From: Leptospirales bacterium
Lineage (GTDB): Bacteria; Spirochaetota; Leptospiria; Leptospirales; Leptonemataceae
Direction: 5' to 3'
DNA: 64,000 nucleotides
NCBI GenBank assembly: GCA_019694655.1
Contig: JAIBBN010000008.1
Span: forward strand, 62,001 to 126,000
The notes under the pieces were generated by a model. The model made no database searches. It was not told the DNA's origin and worked only from the letters and a program-made list of their open reading frames with translations. This document shows, piece after piece, positions 1 through 8,278 of the stretch. A program made the translations under genes and the position numbers. The stretch's first letter is position 1; every line of letters begins with the position of its first letter.

Positions 1-364
1 CCAGAAACAGCAGGCCGGCAGCGGCGTAAGCCAGATAACGTCGATCGCCATGCAGAACATTGTCCATCAGCGCGCCAATCCGCTGACGGCGCTCCAGACG
101 CAGGACGTAGGCGCCGGCATCAGAGGCCCCCTTGCCGGCCATTGCCGAGCGCAGCTTGCGATCGAAATCCGCGCTTAGATCGCCGGGATTGGACTTCTGG
201 CCAAGCTCGGAAAAGGCGGAGCGCAGCTTTTCGTCGAGCAGGCGCTGCTCCCCCGCCTGACGGGTGCGGGCCGGCCCAAGCTGGCGACGGCCATCCTCAT
301 CCAGCGGCAGCTCCGGATTCTGAAGCAACTCATCGGCGTCGGGCTTGTTCGGGCGCTGGCTCAT
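1..364 (-). CDS. Probable membrane-anchored anti-sigma-type protein, partial (C-terminus beyond window)
   Basis: The frame is open from an ATG at 364 to the window edge and gives 121 residues. The N-terminal ~100 residues are charged and soluble, and a hydrophobic stretch that looks like a membrane segment begins around residue 108 (YLAYAAAGLLFL). The start lies 9 bases after the stop of the ECF sigma factor gene, which is the usual place for an anti-sigma factor. No zinc-finger (ZAS) motif with His-x3-Cys-x2-Cys is visible, so the anti-sigma role is inferred from position and topology only. It could instead be an unrelated membrane protein. Confidence 0.55.
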   Translation of the reverse strand, partial: MSQRPNKPDADELLQNPELPLDEDGRRQLGPARTRQAGEQRLLDEKLRSAFSELGQKSNPGDLSADFDRKLRSAMAGKGASDAGAYVLRLERRQRIGALMDNVLHGDRRYLAYAAAGLLFL

Positions 365-373
365 TAGATTTCT

Positions 374-961
374 TTAAAGGGCGCTAAAATACTCTTCGCC
401 CCGACCATTCCTTACAATCGATCGTTTCAACAGCTCGCGAGCCTTGAAGAGCCGACTTTTTACCGTGCCAATGTTAACCTGCATGAGCTCGGCGATCTCT
501 TCGTAGGACAGATTCTCGTAATAGCGGTAGAGAAGTATCTGCCTGTACTTGCGCTCCAGACCGTTGATCTTGTTGATTAGATAAGCGGCATCGTCAGACA
601 GTTCGACATTTTTTTCTATGGCTACGCGATCATCGGAAAGCAGGGGCTGCAGCGGCTCCAGGGACTCCTGTACGCGGCTGCGCCGGGACCGTAAATGGTC
701 CCGGCACTTGTTCACAACAATCCGGTAAAGCCAGGTGTATATGCCGCTTTCACCGCGAAAGCGGGGCAGCGCCCGGTAAGCCGTGAGCAGGGCCTCCTGC
801 AGGCAATCCTCGGCGTCCTCCGCATCATGGACGATGGAGCAGGCCTTGCGGAAGAGGCGCAGCCGATACGCGCCCACCAGGCTCAGATAGGCGTCGCCGT
901 CGCCGGCCTGCACCCGCGCAATCAGCTCGCGTTCGCGCTGACGCTGCTCCGTAACCTCCAT
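374..961 (-). CDS. ECF-family RNA polymerase sigma factor
   Basis: This 195-residue protein has the two-domain layout of group 4 (RpoE-like) sigma factors. Region 2 carries the D-A-E-D-CLQE core-binding segment and YTWLYRIVVNKCRDHLR near residues 50-95. Region 4 carries a helix-turn-helix (LSYEEIAELMQVNIGTVKSR) near residues 148-168 for recognition of the -35 element. The ATG is preceded by GAGGGAG, a good ribosome binding site. It sits 6 bases after lspA and just before a probable membrane anti-sigma gene, so it is probably an envelope-stress regulator. The stimulus cannot be read from the sequence. Confidence 0.93.
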   Translation of the reverse strand: MEVTEQRQRERELIARVQAGDGDAYLSLVGAYRLRLFRKACSIVHDAEDAEDCLQEALLTAYRALPRFRGESGIYTWLYRIVVNKCRDHLRSRRSRVQESLEPLQPLLSDDRVAIEKNVELSDDAAYLINKINGLERKYRQILLYRYYENLSYEEIAELMQVNIGTVKSRLFKARELLKRSIVRNGRGEEYFSAL

Positions 962-967
962 GCTCCC

Positions 968-1678
968 TCAGGCCTTCCCCTGGGCGACAGTGGGCTTCTT
1001 GCCGTCGCCGATGGTAAAGATGAGAAGAATTACGCCTACGACAATGCAGCTATCAGCGACGTTGAAGGTCGGCCAGGTGCGCATGGAAAGAAAATTCAGC
1101 AAAGGAATGTTCTGAACGCTGTCCCAGCCAAACCAGATGCATTCGACAAAGTCGACCACCCCTTGCACGTAGCCGTCTTCCGGAACCAGACCAAATTTCC
1201 AGCTGCGATCGACCAGCGACTTGAGGAAGGCCTTGTCGATCAGATTACCTATGGCGCCGGAAAAGACCAGAAGCCAGGCGAAGGAGTTGCCCATATCCGG
1301 AACGCGAAAGCGATAGAAGACCAGAAAGATCGTCGCCGCCAGGGTCAGAAGAAATCCAAATACCGGAAGAGTCGGCCCAATTCCAAAGATGAAGCGATCG
1401 TTAAAAACCAGACGCAGCTTGATCAGCCGACCCTCATCGCCAAGCACATTCACCTGGGGCCGGCCTGCGTCGCGTGTACGCAGATGCTCCAATGAAGTGA
1501 CATGTGCAATCTGTCCCCCATGGAGATTGAAGTCCAGGCTGTCCGTAACCAGCTTCTTGGAAATCAAGTCTGCAGACAACAATGCGCACAGACCAAGCAG
1601 CCACAGCGGCTGAAAGACCTGAAAGAAGGACTTTGGAAATGAGAATGCACGTTTGAGAAGTTCGGCGGCCTGGGACAT
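968..1678 (-). CDS. lspA: Lipoprotein signal peptidase (signal peptidase II)
   Basis: An inner-membrane aspartic protease that cleaves the signal peptide of diacylglyceryl-modified prolipoproteins. The two catalytic Asp motifs of the family are present as GAIGNLIDK (normally GN..DR) and FNVADS, and four hydrophobic membrane segments are visible. At 236 residues it is longer than the usual ~165; the extra length is a soluble insert after the first membrane segment (about 30 residues containing RLIKLRLVFNDRF). The ATG at 1678 was chosen because the frame upstream of it (open to 1765) is Arg-rich and lacks a ribosome binding site, while AAGGAAGG lies about 14 bases before 1678. It is first in a three-gene operon with the sigma factor. 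Many lipoprotein precursors in this window would be substrates. Confidence 0.88.
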   Translation of the reverse strand: MSQAAELLKRAFSFPKSFFQVFQPLWLLGLCALLSADLISKKLVTDSLDFNLHGGQIAHVTSLEHLRTRDAGRPQVNVLGDEGRLIKLRLVFNDRFIFGIGPTLPVFGFLLTLAATIFLVFYRFRVPDMGNSFAWLLVFSGAIGNLIDKAFLKSLVDRSWKFGLVPEDGYVQGVVDFVECIWFGWDSVQNIPLLNFLSMRTWPTFNVADSCIVVGVILLIFTIGDGKKPTVAQGKA

Positions 1679-1835
1679 GGAATGGCCGCCAGCCTTCCTT
1701 TCCGCCAACATGGTGTCAAGCAACGGCAGCCAGCAGCGGCGCGCCGGACGCCTGAAAAGCCGCAAAAATAGCTAGATTCTGCAGCCTGTCGCACGATGCT
1801 GGGCGGGCCGACGCCCGCTCGTTGGCCCGCCAACC

Positions 1836-3158
1836 ATGAGCAGCCCATTGCGCGTACAGCCAACAACGCTTCAAGAACTGGAACTTGCCGAGCGCAGCTA
1901 CCGCACCATCCCCTTTGAAGCAATCCTCAAGCAGGACCTGCTGCGACTGGGCTTGAATTTTGACGCCGCTGCATTGCAGCAGGGCGAATTCAAAGCGAAA
2001 GACTACTTCATTTTCACGTTTGATCATGTTCCGCTCAAAGAACAGGACCAGCAGATCCGTTTTCGGATTCCAGAGGAGATTCGCATCAGCGGCGGCGCCT
2101 TTGCGCTCGCCCCCACTGTAGTTTCCGTGCGCGTCAATCCGCACTCGCCCTATCGCATCGCTGCCGATAGCGAGGGCGGCCCTGCGCTATTTCTTGGCGA
2201 GCAGCGCTTGGCCGCCGCCGAATTTCCGCCAGCGCCGCCGTGGTATGCACATCGCACTGCAAGCGGCAAGGCCCCCGGCGAGATTGCGCCGGTCATCGAG
2301 TGGGGCTATCTGATCTATCTGACCGCCTTTCGCAACTGCCAGTACTTTGGCGCAGAAGAGGAATGCGCCTTCTGCGATATCAACCACAACTACCGTCAGC
2401 AAAAGCTCGAGGGTCGCCCTTACACGGGCGTTAAGAGTATTGAAGAGATTCTGGAGACGCTGGCCTGGATTGACGCCGAGGATCATACGGCAAAAGTTTA
2501 TACTATAACTGGCGGATCGGTGCTGACTCAGCTACGAGGGAAAAACGAAACTGAATTCTATTTCCAGTACGCCGAAGCAATCGAGAATCGCTTTCCGGGT
2601 CGCTGGATGGGCAAGGTGGTAACCCAGGCCTGGGAAAAAGAAGAGCTGCAGCGATTTCGCAATGTCGGCATTCGCATCTACCATCCAAACTATGAGGTCT
2701 GGGCGCCGCATTTGTTCGAAAAGCTCTGCCCTGGCAAGACGCGCTTCATTGGCCGCGACGTCTGGATTCGTCGCATCCTGGATTCAGCCTCGGTCTTTGG
2801 CGCCTCGCACGTAATTCCCAACTTCGTCGCCGGAGTCGAGCTGTCGCGTCCCTGGGGCTTTGCCAGCGTATCGGAGGCCATTGCCTCGACTGCAGAGGGT
2901 CTGGATTTTTTCATGAGCCACGGCATAGCGCCGCGCTTCACCACCTGGTGCCCGGAGCCGTACACTACCTTGACCAGCATTGCCGAGCAGGATCATCCGC
3001 CGCTGCTGTACTTTCTGGAACTGCTGACCGTCTGGAAATCAACATTTGAAAAGTACAAACTGCCAACCCCTCCAGGCTACGGCGAGCCGGGTCCCGGTAA
3101 GGCAGTTTTCAGCGTCAGCGCCTTCATGGATGTAATCGGCTATCCCGGACGCAATTGA
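1836..3158 (+). CDS. Radical SAM protein with a CX8CX2C cluster motif
   Basis: A 440-residue protein. Residues 1-150 form an uncharacterised N-terminal region. The radical SAM core follows, with an iron-sulfur motif C168-x8-C177-x2-C180 in the context AFRNCQYFGAEEECAFCDIN. The SAM-binding GGE-like segment is TITGGS near residue 225, and later strands include VIPNFVAGVE. The usual radical SAM spacing is CX3CX2C, so this belongs to a variant group. Residues 380-440 contain WCPEP and a Pro/Gly-rich tail that might hold accessory ligands. The gene is monocistronic and runs divergently from lspA (157 bases between starts). No substrate can be assigned from the sequence or neighbours. Confidence 0.85.
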   Translation: MSSPLRVQPTTLQELELAERSYRTIPFEAILKQDLLRLGLNFDAAALQQGEFKAKDYFIFTFDHVPLKEQDQQIRFRIPEEIRISGGAFALAPTVVSVRVNPHSPYRIAADSEGGPALFLGEQRLAAAEFPPAPPWYAHRTASGKAPGEIAPVIEWGYLIYLTAFRNCQYFGAEEECAFCDINHNYRQQKLEGRPYTGVKSIEEILETLAWIDAEDHTAKVYTITGGSVLTQLRGKNETEFYFQYAEAIENRFPGRWMGKVVTQAWEKEELQRFRNVGIRIYHPNYEVWAPHLFEKLCPGKTRFIGRDVWIRRILDSASVFGASHVIPNFVAGVELSRPWGFASVSEAIASTAEGLDFFMSHGIAPRFTTWCPEPYTTLTSIAEQDHPPLLYFLELLTVWKSTFEKYKLPTPPGYGEPGPGKAVFSVSAFMDVIGYPGRN

Positions 3159-3161
3159 CCT

Positions 3162-3563
3162 TCAGGCAGCGCGCGCCGGACGCGCTGGCGCATTCTGCAG
3201 TAGAAGCAGCGCTTGATCATAGATTGGATCGAGGCCCGGACGTCGGGGGCTCCAACGAAAGCAAATCTGCGATCTTCGCGGCGCATTATCGGTCAGGCAT
3301 CGTCGCAGGCGAAGCTCCAGAGCGCGCAGGCTGGCCAGCGGAACGTAGCGTCTAAGATAGAAGGTCAAAGCTATAGCGCCTTGCCGAGCCCCCTGGGCGC
3401 CGTGGCGATTGCTGTGCAATGTTGCCGCAACGCGATCGAGCTGCGACAGATCCAGAGCTTCGCGTCGCAGATACTGAAGCACGCCAGCGGCGCAGCGGAA
3501 GCGCCTTAAGTTTCGATGTTTGCCCGCCGGCCACGCATCGCCGGCCAGAATTTCTGGATTCAT
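3162..3563 (-). CDS. Hypothetical protein, 133 residues
   Basis: Not recognised. The frame reads as a plausible Arg/Leu-rich, largely helical protein with no membrane segment or signal peptide. The ATG at 3563 was chosen because GAGG lies 6 bases upstream; the frame extends to 3680, but that upstream part is very basic and unconvincing. The gene is convergent with the radical SAM gene (3 bases between stops) and divergent from the reductase at 3679. Without it there would be a 520-base gap in an otherwise tightly packed region, which mildly favours its being real. A shadow frame cannot be excluded. Confidence 0.45.
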   Translation of the reverse strand: MNPEILAGDAWPAGKHRNLRRFRCAAGVLQYLRREALDLSQLDRVAATLHSNRHGAQGARQGAIALTFYLRRYVPLASLRALELRLRRCLTDNAPRRSQICFRWSPRRPGLDPIYDQALLLLQNAPARPARAA

Positions 3564-3678
3564 CTGGAACCTCGCAGGAAGAACTAACTGCAAGTGTTTG
3601 CCGAGGGGCCGTTCGTTCCGCGGAATTTCGAAATTTATCGGTTGCTTCCGCCAGCCTCGCTGGCCCTTTCGACCGGAC

Positions 3679-4371
3679 ATGTCTGAAGCGCAGGCAAAGG
3701 CCCTGGTGCTGGGCGCTAGCGGTATGACCGGCCGGCAGCTGGCCGAGCTGATGCTCTTCGACAGCGCCTACAGCGAGGTTCGCCTGCTGGTCCGCGCACC
3801 GCTGCCCATCGAGGGGCGACGGATTCAGCAGAGCGTCGTTGATTTTGAGCGGCTTTCAGACCATCCCGAGCTATTTGAAGTGCGCGATCTCTTCTGTTGC
3901 CTGGGCACAACGATCAAGAAGGCCGGGTCCGAACTCGCCTTTCGCAAGGTAGACCATGATTTCCCGCTGCAGGCAGCACAGCTTGCCCTGCAGAAGGGCG
4001 CCAGCCGCTTTTTCATCATGACGGCGCTTGGCGCCGCAGCGCGTTCAACTGTTTTCTACAATCGAGTCAAGGGACAGCTGGAGGAGGACCTGCGCGCCCT
4101 CGGAGCGCCCGAGGTGCATATATTTCGTCCCTCCCTCTTGCGCGGCAAGCGTCTAGAATCGCGCCCTGGCGAGGAGTTTGCCAATCTTGCCGCGGGATTG
4201 CTATCCTTTGCACTGGCCGGTCCGCTGCGACGCTACCGCCCAATCGAAGGCGCGGCCGTGGCGCGGGCAATGCTGACCCTGGCCCATCGGGCGCCACAGC
4301 CAGGCTTCTTCATCCATGAATCTGAAGAGATCCAGTCGATTGCCGATCAGTCCGCGCAAGAAAGCCGCTGA
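3679..4371 (+). CDS. NAD(P)-dependent short-chain reductase, TIP30/YbjT-like atypical SDR
   Basis: A 230-residue Rossmann-fold protein. The dinucleotide-binding motif LVLGASGMTGRQL lies at residues 8-20, the adenine-side strand FCCLGTTIKKAG near residue 75, and the SDR active-site pair as YNRVK near residue 128. This pattern matches the atypical SDR group that includes HTATIP2/TIP30 and YbjT-like oxidoreductases, usually 210-230 residues. The ATG at 3679 begins just before the first beta strand. It is a single gene facing the ABC permease gene. The substrate is unknown. Confidence 0.82.
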   Translation: MSEAQAKALVLGASGMTGRQLAELMLFDSAYSEVRLLVRAPLPIEGRRIQQSVVDFERLSDHPELFEVRDLFCCLGTTIKKAGSELAFRKVDHDFPLQAAQLALQKGASRFFIMTALGAAARSTVFYNRVKGQLEEDLRALGAPEVHIFRPSLLRGKRLESRPGEEFANLAAGLLSFALAGPLRRYRPIEGAAVARAMLTLAHRAPQPGFFIHESEEIQSIADQSAQESR

Positions 4372-4388
4372 TAATTCTGACCGCCGCA

Positions 4389-5651
4389 CTACAAGCGAAC
4401 GCTGAGGCCGTCGGCCAGCGCATTGCGATAGGCGCGGTAAGCTGGCAGCAGCCCAAGCAGAGCGCCGCCCAGACTGATAGCGCCAAGATACATCCACTCC
4501 AGCGCGCCCGGCGGCGCAAGCGGCAAAAATAAGCCAAGCTTTGATTCGGCCAGCGGACGCAGTGCAAGCAGCAGTGCGTAGTAAAGTGCAAGTCCTGCAA
4601 TGCTTCCCGCGAGGCTCAAGGCCCCGGATTCCAGCACAAAGAGCAAGGCGATGCGTCGCGGACCGGCGCCAAGTGCGCGCAGTATTGCAATCTCGCGCCG
4701 GCGCTCATTCAGTGTTGTGTAAATCGACATCAACATGCCTGAGAGACCAACCGCCGCGACCACTGCGGAGACGGCGCTCAAGGCCGTCTCCGCGTAGCCA
4801 ATCATATCCCATAGCTCAGCAAGCGCGGCGCCGGGCAAGGCCGCCAGCATCGGCTGCTGGCGATTGCCGTTGATTTCGCGCTGCAAGCGCAGCGCATCCA
4901 TTCGCGCGCGCGCTTTGACAAACATGGCGGTGATTTCTCGCGGCTGCAATTCCTCGCTGCGCAGGCTTTCCGCGCGACGCTCCTCGCCGGGCAGCGGCGG
5001 CGCCCCGCTTTGCCAGTCGATGTGGATCGCCTCCATTCCCTCCAGGCTAATGAACAGGGAACGGTCAAGCGGCGTGCCGGTGGGTTCCAGGATTCCCACT
5101 ACATGAAATGGCTTATCATCATGCTTCTGTAAGGAAATTGCGGAGACGCCGTGGGCAATCACGACCTTCTGCCCGAGCTTGTAACCCAGGCGCTCGGCAA
5201 CCATCGAGCCAAGCGCACATTCAAATATTCCCTCCGGCGCGCGTCCCCCCGCAAAGCGCAGACTTTGGTCATCATGGTGGCGGTAATGCTGGTAAAGCTG
5301 CTGGTCCGTCGCAATTACGCGAAAGCCACGGTGGGAATCGCCCAGCGAAATTGGAATGACAGCTGCCACCGCCGGATGCCGGCGCATTGATTGCAGCGCC
5401 GAATAGGGAATGCTGGCTGTGGCGTTACCCATGTGAAACACGGAATAGAGCGTCAAATTCAGGGGACTGCCAGGCGCACCGACCACCAGATCCACGCCGC
5501 GAATCACTCCTTGAAAACTGGAACGCGCGCCGCGACGCAGATTCTCCACGCCCACCAGCAACATCGCCGAAAGAGCAATGGAAAGCATGGTCAGAGCCGT
5601 CGCCAATCGACGGTTGGCAATCGACTTCCAGGCCAGCTGCAAATACACCAT
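4389..5651 (-). CDS. FtsX/MacB-type ABC transporter permease (Zrg-like zinc system)
   Basis: A 420-residue permease with the MacB/LolC layout: one N-terminal membrane segment (residues ~15-35), a periplasmic domain of ~230 residues, then three C-terminal segments containing the FtsX signature NERRREIAILRALGA near residue 330. The ATG at 5651 follows GAGG at a suitable distance. It is last in a four-gene operon with the ATPase 10 bases upstream, DUF2796 and DUF3299. That set resembles the zinc-regulated zrg genes described in Vibrio cholerae, so a role in zinc handling is inferred. On its own the protein could equally serve lipoprotein or peptide export. Confidence 0.85.
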   Translation of the reverse strand: MVYLQLAWKSIANRRLATALTMLSIALSAMLLVGVENLRRGARSSFQGVIRGVDLVVGAPGSPLNLTLYSVFHMGNATASIPYSALQSMRRHPAVAAVIPISLGDSHRGFRVIATDQQLYQHYRHHDDQSLRFAGGRAPEGIFECALGSMVAERLGYKLGQKVVIAHGVSAISLQKHDDKPFHVVGILEPTGTPLDRSLFISLEGMEAIHIDWQSGAPPLPGEERRAESLRSEELQPREITAMFVKARARMDALRLQREINGNRQQPMLAALPGAALAELWDMIGYAETALSAVSAVVAAVGLSGMLMSIYTTLNERRREIAILRALGAGPRRIALLFVLESGALSLAGSIAGLALYYALLLALRPLAESKLGLFLPLAPPGALEWMYLGAISLGGALLGLLPAYRAYRNALADGLSVRL

Positions 5652-5661
5652 AGGGCTTACC

Positions 5662-6351
5662 TCAAAGCGCTGCCGTCGCCGCCGATCGATTGATCTGCGG
5701 CAGCGAAACGCTGCGATCGAAAAGCGGCGCGAGACTCTGATCGTGGCTTACAAATAGCAGCGTGGAACCAGAATTCTTGCATTCTTGAAATAGTAAGCGA
5801 ATGAAGGATTCGCGATGATCGGCATCCAGCGCCGATGTTGGCTCATCGGCGATGATCAGCTCTGGCGCGCCGATCAGGGCGCGGGCCGCCGCCACGCGCT
5901 GTTGCTGACCGACGCTCAGTTCCAGCACCGCCTTGTCCAGAGCAGTCTCAATGCCCAGATGGGCGGCCAGCTCGCGAGCCGCGTCGCGCGGATCGCGTCC
6001 CTGCAGGCGCGCGCGACGACCGGCGCTCAACGAACAGGGCAAAGTAATATTTTCCAGGGCGCTCAGGTATGGAATCAAATTGAACAGCTGAAAAAGAAAA
6101 CCGATATGCTGGCCGCGAAAGCGATCGCGCCGGGCCGCACTGAGCCGGTCCAGTCGCTCGGCAAGGACCAGCACGGCCCCTGCCTGGGGCTGCAGCACGC
6201 CGCCCAGAATGCCCAGCAACGTGGTCTTGCCGCTGCCGCTTGGGCCATAAAGAAAGATTCGCTCGCCAGCAGCGGCGGAGAAAGCGTCGATTTGCAGGGT
6301 CGGCGGCCGTTTTCCGTAGGCGAAACTGAGTTTCTCGATACTAAAGCTCAT
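5662..6351 (-). CDS. ABC transporter ATP-binding protein (LolD/MacB type, Zrg-like)
   Basis: A 229-residue cytoplasmic ATPase. Walker A is GPSGSGKTT (residues 36-44), the signature is LSVGQQQR, Walker B with catalytic Glu is LIIADEPTSALD, and the switch His is in FVSHD. The Q-loop sequence FQLFNLIPYLSALEN is typical of the LolD/MacB group that partners FtsX-type permeases. Its ATG overlaps the stop of the DUF2796 gene (ATGA), so translation is probably coupled. It energises the permease encoded immediately downstream. Confidence 0.92.
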   Translation of the reverse strand: MSFSIEKLSFAYGKRPPTLQIDAFSAAAGERIFLYGPSGSGKTTLLGILGGVLQPQAGAVLVLAERLDRLSAARRDRFRGQHIGFLFQLFNLIPYLSALENITLPCSLSAGRRARLQGRDPRDAARELAAHLGIETALDKAVLELSVGQQQRVAAARALIGAPELIIADEPTSALDADHRESFIRLLFQECKNSGSTLLFVSHDQSLAPLFDRSVSLPQINRSAATAAL

Positions 6352-6944
6352 TGAGCCAGTTTCAAAGTTCGCTGACCGCGTTCGAGGACTACGCTGTCCT
6401 GCCCGGAATTGCTGAGCGTAATTGCTTCCAGCTGTTCCAGCTGCGGCAACAATTCAAAAAAGCCGAGCTCAATCTCCGCGCCAGCCAGCGAATGTGTGCA
6501 CTCGAAATTGTACTGGGCGCGCACCTCGCTGTGCTGATGCTCGGCGCCGCCTTCATGCTCGTGCTCGTCTGCGTCGCCATGGGCCGCATGCTCTTCGGCG
6601 CTCTCGCCGGCCTCCGCCTCAAAGCCGGACAGTTTCGCCTGACAACCATAGCGCGTAACAAATGGAAAGAGAGCGGTCAGGTTTTCTTTCAGCGCCGCCT
6701 GACGCTGGGTATAGACGCTGTGCTCCTCCGGCGACCCAGGCTGGCGCTCAAAACCAAACACGCTGGCCCCCGGCGCCTCGAATTCCAGACTCAAACGGTT
6801 GTTCGATTCCAGGGCAAGGTTGAGGCGTCCGTGGCCATGAACGTGAGCGCCCTCCGCCGGACGTCCTCCCTTGCATAAGGTAAATACCAGTGTTGCCATC
6901 CATAGCAGCGCGGATATTTTCAGAACTTTGTACATATAGATCAT
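6348..6944 (-). CDS. DUF2796 (ZrgA-like) periplasmic protein with His-rich loop
   Basis: A 198-residue exported protein with a signal-like hydrophobic segment at residues 8-24. The mature part begins with HVHGHGRLNLALE, the hallmark opening of DUF2796. A mid-protein loop is very rich in His, Glu and Asp (HAAHGDADEHEHEGG and AEHQH, around residues 115-135), as expected of a zinc-chelating loop. DUF2796 includes ZrgA of Vibrio cholerae, part of a Zur-regulated zinc uptake system. The neighbours here, DUF3299 upstream and ATPase plus permease downstream, repeat that gene set. Zinc binding is inferred from composition and family. Confidence 0.86.
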   Translation of the reverse strand: MIYMYKVLKISALLWMATLVFTLCKGGRPAEGAHVHGHGRLNLALESNNRLSLEFEAPGASVFGFERQPGSPEEHSVYTQRQAALKENLTALFPFVTRYGCQAKLSGFEAEAGESAEEHAAHGDADEHEHEGGAEHQHSEVRAQYNFECTHSLAGAEIELGFFELLPQLEQLEAITLSNSGQDSVVLERGQRTLKLAQ

Positions 6945-6953
6945 CCCCGGACG

Positions 6954-7493
6954 CTACTGTGCATTCATTGGCTCATCGTAGAGCTCAGTACGATTGCCAG
7001 CCAGAAAAAAGGCTGCTTCAGCATAGATGCTGTTGGTACGTTGAATCTTCAGATTGCCATAGACCCAGACGGGCTCAAACCAGTAGACGCGCGCTTTGCG
7101 ATTGCCCTGCATCTTGACGTGCACGATCTGATTGGAAGGCGGCGCCGGCACATGAATGCAGGCCTGCGGATAAGGCACCAGCAGGAACTCGCTGACCTGC
7201 GCCTCTTCGTCCTCCAGCGGCACCATGAAGCCGGCAATTCTCACCGGCCGATTATTCAAAGCGCCAAGAGAACTCGAGGGGCGCCCGGTGCGCAGATTCA
7301 GCTCCTGCAGTTTGCGCCAATCGACCGTCGAGACGGCCCCCTGTGCGGCCAATTCCGTCGCGACCGGAAGCGCTGCCTGCGATGGCGGGATGCCACAGAG
7401 ATCGGCGCGTGAAATAATCAAGGGAATGGCAGCCAGCAGCAGCGCCAGACCGCCGCGCACCGCCCAAGGGCGCCAGTTGCGTGGTAATTGCAT
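6954..7493 (-). CDS. DUF3299 protein, first gene of the Zrg-like operon
   Basis: A 179-residue exported protein with an N-terminal membrane/signal segment (residues 12-30). Its C-terminal domain shows the DUF3299 pattern: VRIAGFMVPLE, then FLLVPYPQACIHVPAPP, then VWVYG. The Cys and His in QACIHVP are conserved in the family and could bind metal. The ATG at 7493 was preferred to the open frame extending to 7628 because the upstream part overlaps the HAD gene and lacks a signal peptide. DUF3299 proteins commonly accompany DUF2796 and FtsX-type transporters in proteobacteria. It starts 40 bases from the divergent HAD gene, so the two promoters must overlap coding DNA. Confidence 0.82.
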   Translation of the reverse strand: MQLPRNWRPWAVRGGLALLLAAIPLIISRADLCGIPPSQAALPVATELAAQGAVSTVDWRKLQELNLRTGRPSSSLGALNNRPVRIAGFMVPLEDEEAQVSEFLLVPYPQACIHVPAPPSNQIVHVKMQGNRKARVYWFEPVWVYGNLKIQRTNSIYAEAAFFLAGNRTELYDEPMNAQ

Positions 7494-7533
7494 TGCTATT
7501 GACCGCTCGGTCGCCGGCGGCGAGTGGTCAAGC

Positions 7534-8235
7534 GTGAAACCGGTCGCGCCAGGACTGGCGCTGTTTGATATCGATGGCACGCTATTGCGCTGCCAGGGTC
7601 TGGGAAAAGCAGCCCTGCTTCGCGCCATGCACGAATGCTGCTCCGCAGACTTTGATGAAACTCATCCCATTGCCGGCAAAACAGATCGACAATTCGTTCG
7701 CGAATGCCTGAGCCCATATCTGGAAGAAGAACGACTGAAAGCGTTGCTGCCAGCCATTTTTTCCCGCTACGTAGAATTGCTGCAAGAGGCTTTGTATTCC
7801 TCGTCAGCGCCGCATTTGCTGCCCGGTGTGCTGCCGCTGCTAGAGGGACTGCGACGCACTCCCAATTGGACCATCGGATTATTGACCGGCAACATTCGTC
7901 GCGGCGCAGAAATCAAACTTGGCCGCTTTGGTATTCTGGATTTGTTTTCCGTCGGCGCCTATGGCGATGACGGCGATGTACGGCGCGAACTGCCGCCGCT
8001 GGCGCGGTCCCGCGCGGAGACCCACACCGGCCAGAGCTTTGCTGCTTCGCGTATCTTCATTCTTGGCGATACGCCTAATGATATCGACTGCGGCCGACCG
8101 ATTGGCGCACGCTGTATTGCCGTGGCCACGGGCGGAAGTTCATCGCAAGAACTTGCCGCGCATCAACCCTGGCGATTGTTCGAGTCCTTTGCCGATCATG
8201 AAGCTGTGTTGCAGGTCCTGCTTGCCGATGATTGA
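7534..8235 (+). CDS. HAD-superfamily hydrolase (phosphoglycolate-phosphatase-like)
   Basis: A 233-residue protein with HAD motif I FDIDGTLL (nucleophile and acid/base Asp) near residue 10, motif II Thr in LLTGN, and motif IV FILGDTPNDIDCG with its acidic residues. An alpha-helical cap follows motif I, as in PGP/Gph-type phosphatases. No ATG precedes motif I in a sensible place; a GTG at 7534 follows GGCGAG and gives the usual short N-terminus. It is divergent from the Zrg-like operon and convergent with the symporter gene. The substrate is not determinable. Confidence 0.85.
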   Translation: MKPVAPGLALFDIDGTLLRCQGLGKAALLRAMHECCSADFDETHPIAGKTDRQFVRECLSPYLEEERLKALLPAIFSRYVELLQEALYSSSAPHLLPGVLPLLEGLRRTPNWTIGLLTGNIRRGAEIKLGRFGILDLFSVGAYGDDGDVRRELPPLARSRAETHTGQSFAASRIFILGDTPNDIDCGRPIGARCIAVATGGSSSQELAAHQPWRLFESFADHEAVLQVLLADD

Positions 8236-8278
8236 GCGCAGAATGTTCCGCTCTCGACGCATCCGCGTACGCTCAATC
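8230..8278. repeat. Inverted repeat spanning two convergent gene ends
   Basis: GATTGAGCG (8230-8238) and CGCTCAATC (8270-8278) form a perfect 9-base inverted repeat with a 31-base spacer. It covers the stop codons of the HAD gene and the convergent symporter gene. No T-run follows either arm, so it is not a classical intrinsic terminator, although it could form a bidirectional stem. Part of the match arises because both genes end in a similar codon string. Confidence 0.3.

Noticed and set aside
3167-3187. Possible terminator hairpin after the radical SAM gene (CAGCGCG/CGCGCTG)
   Set aside because: The stem is real but has no T-run and lies inside the probable small gene on the other strand.
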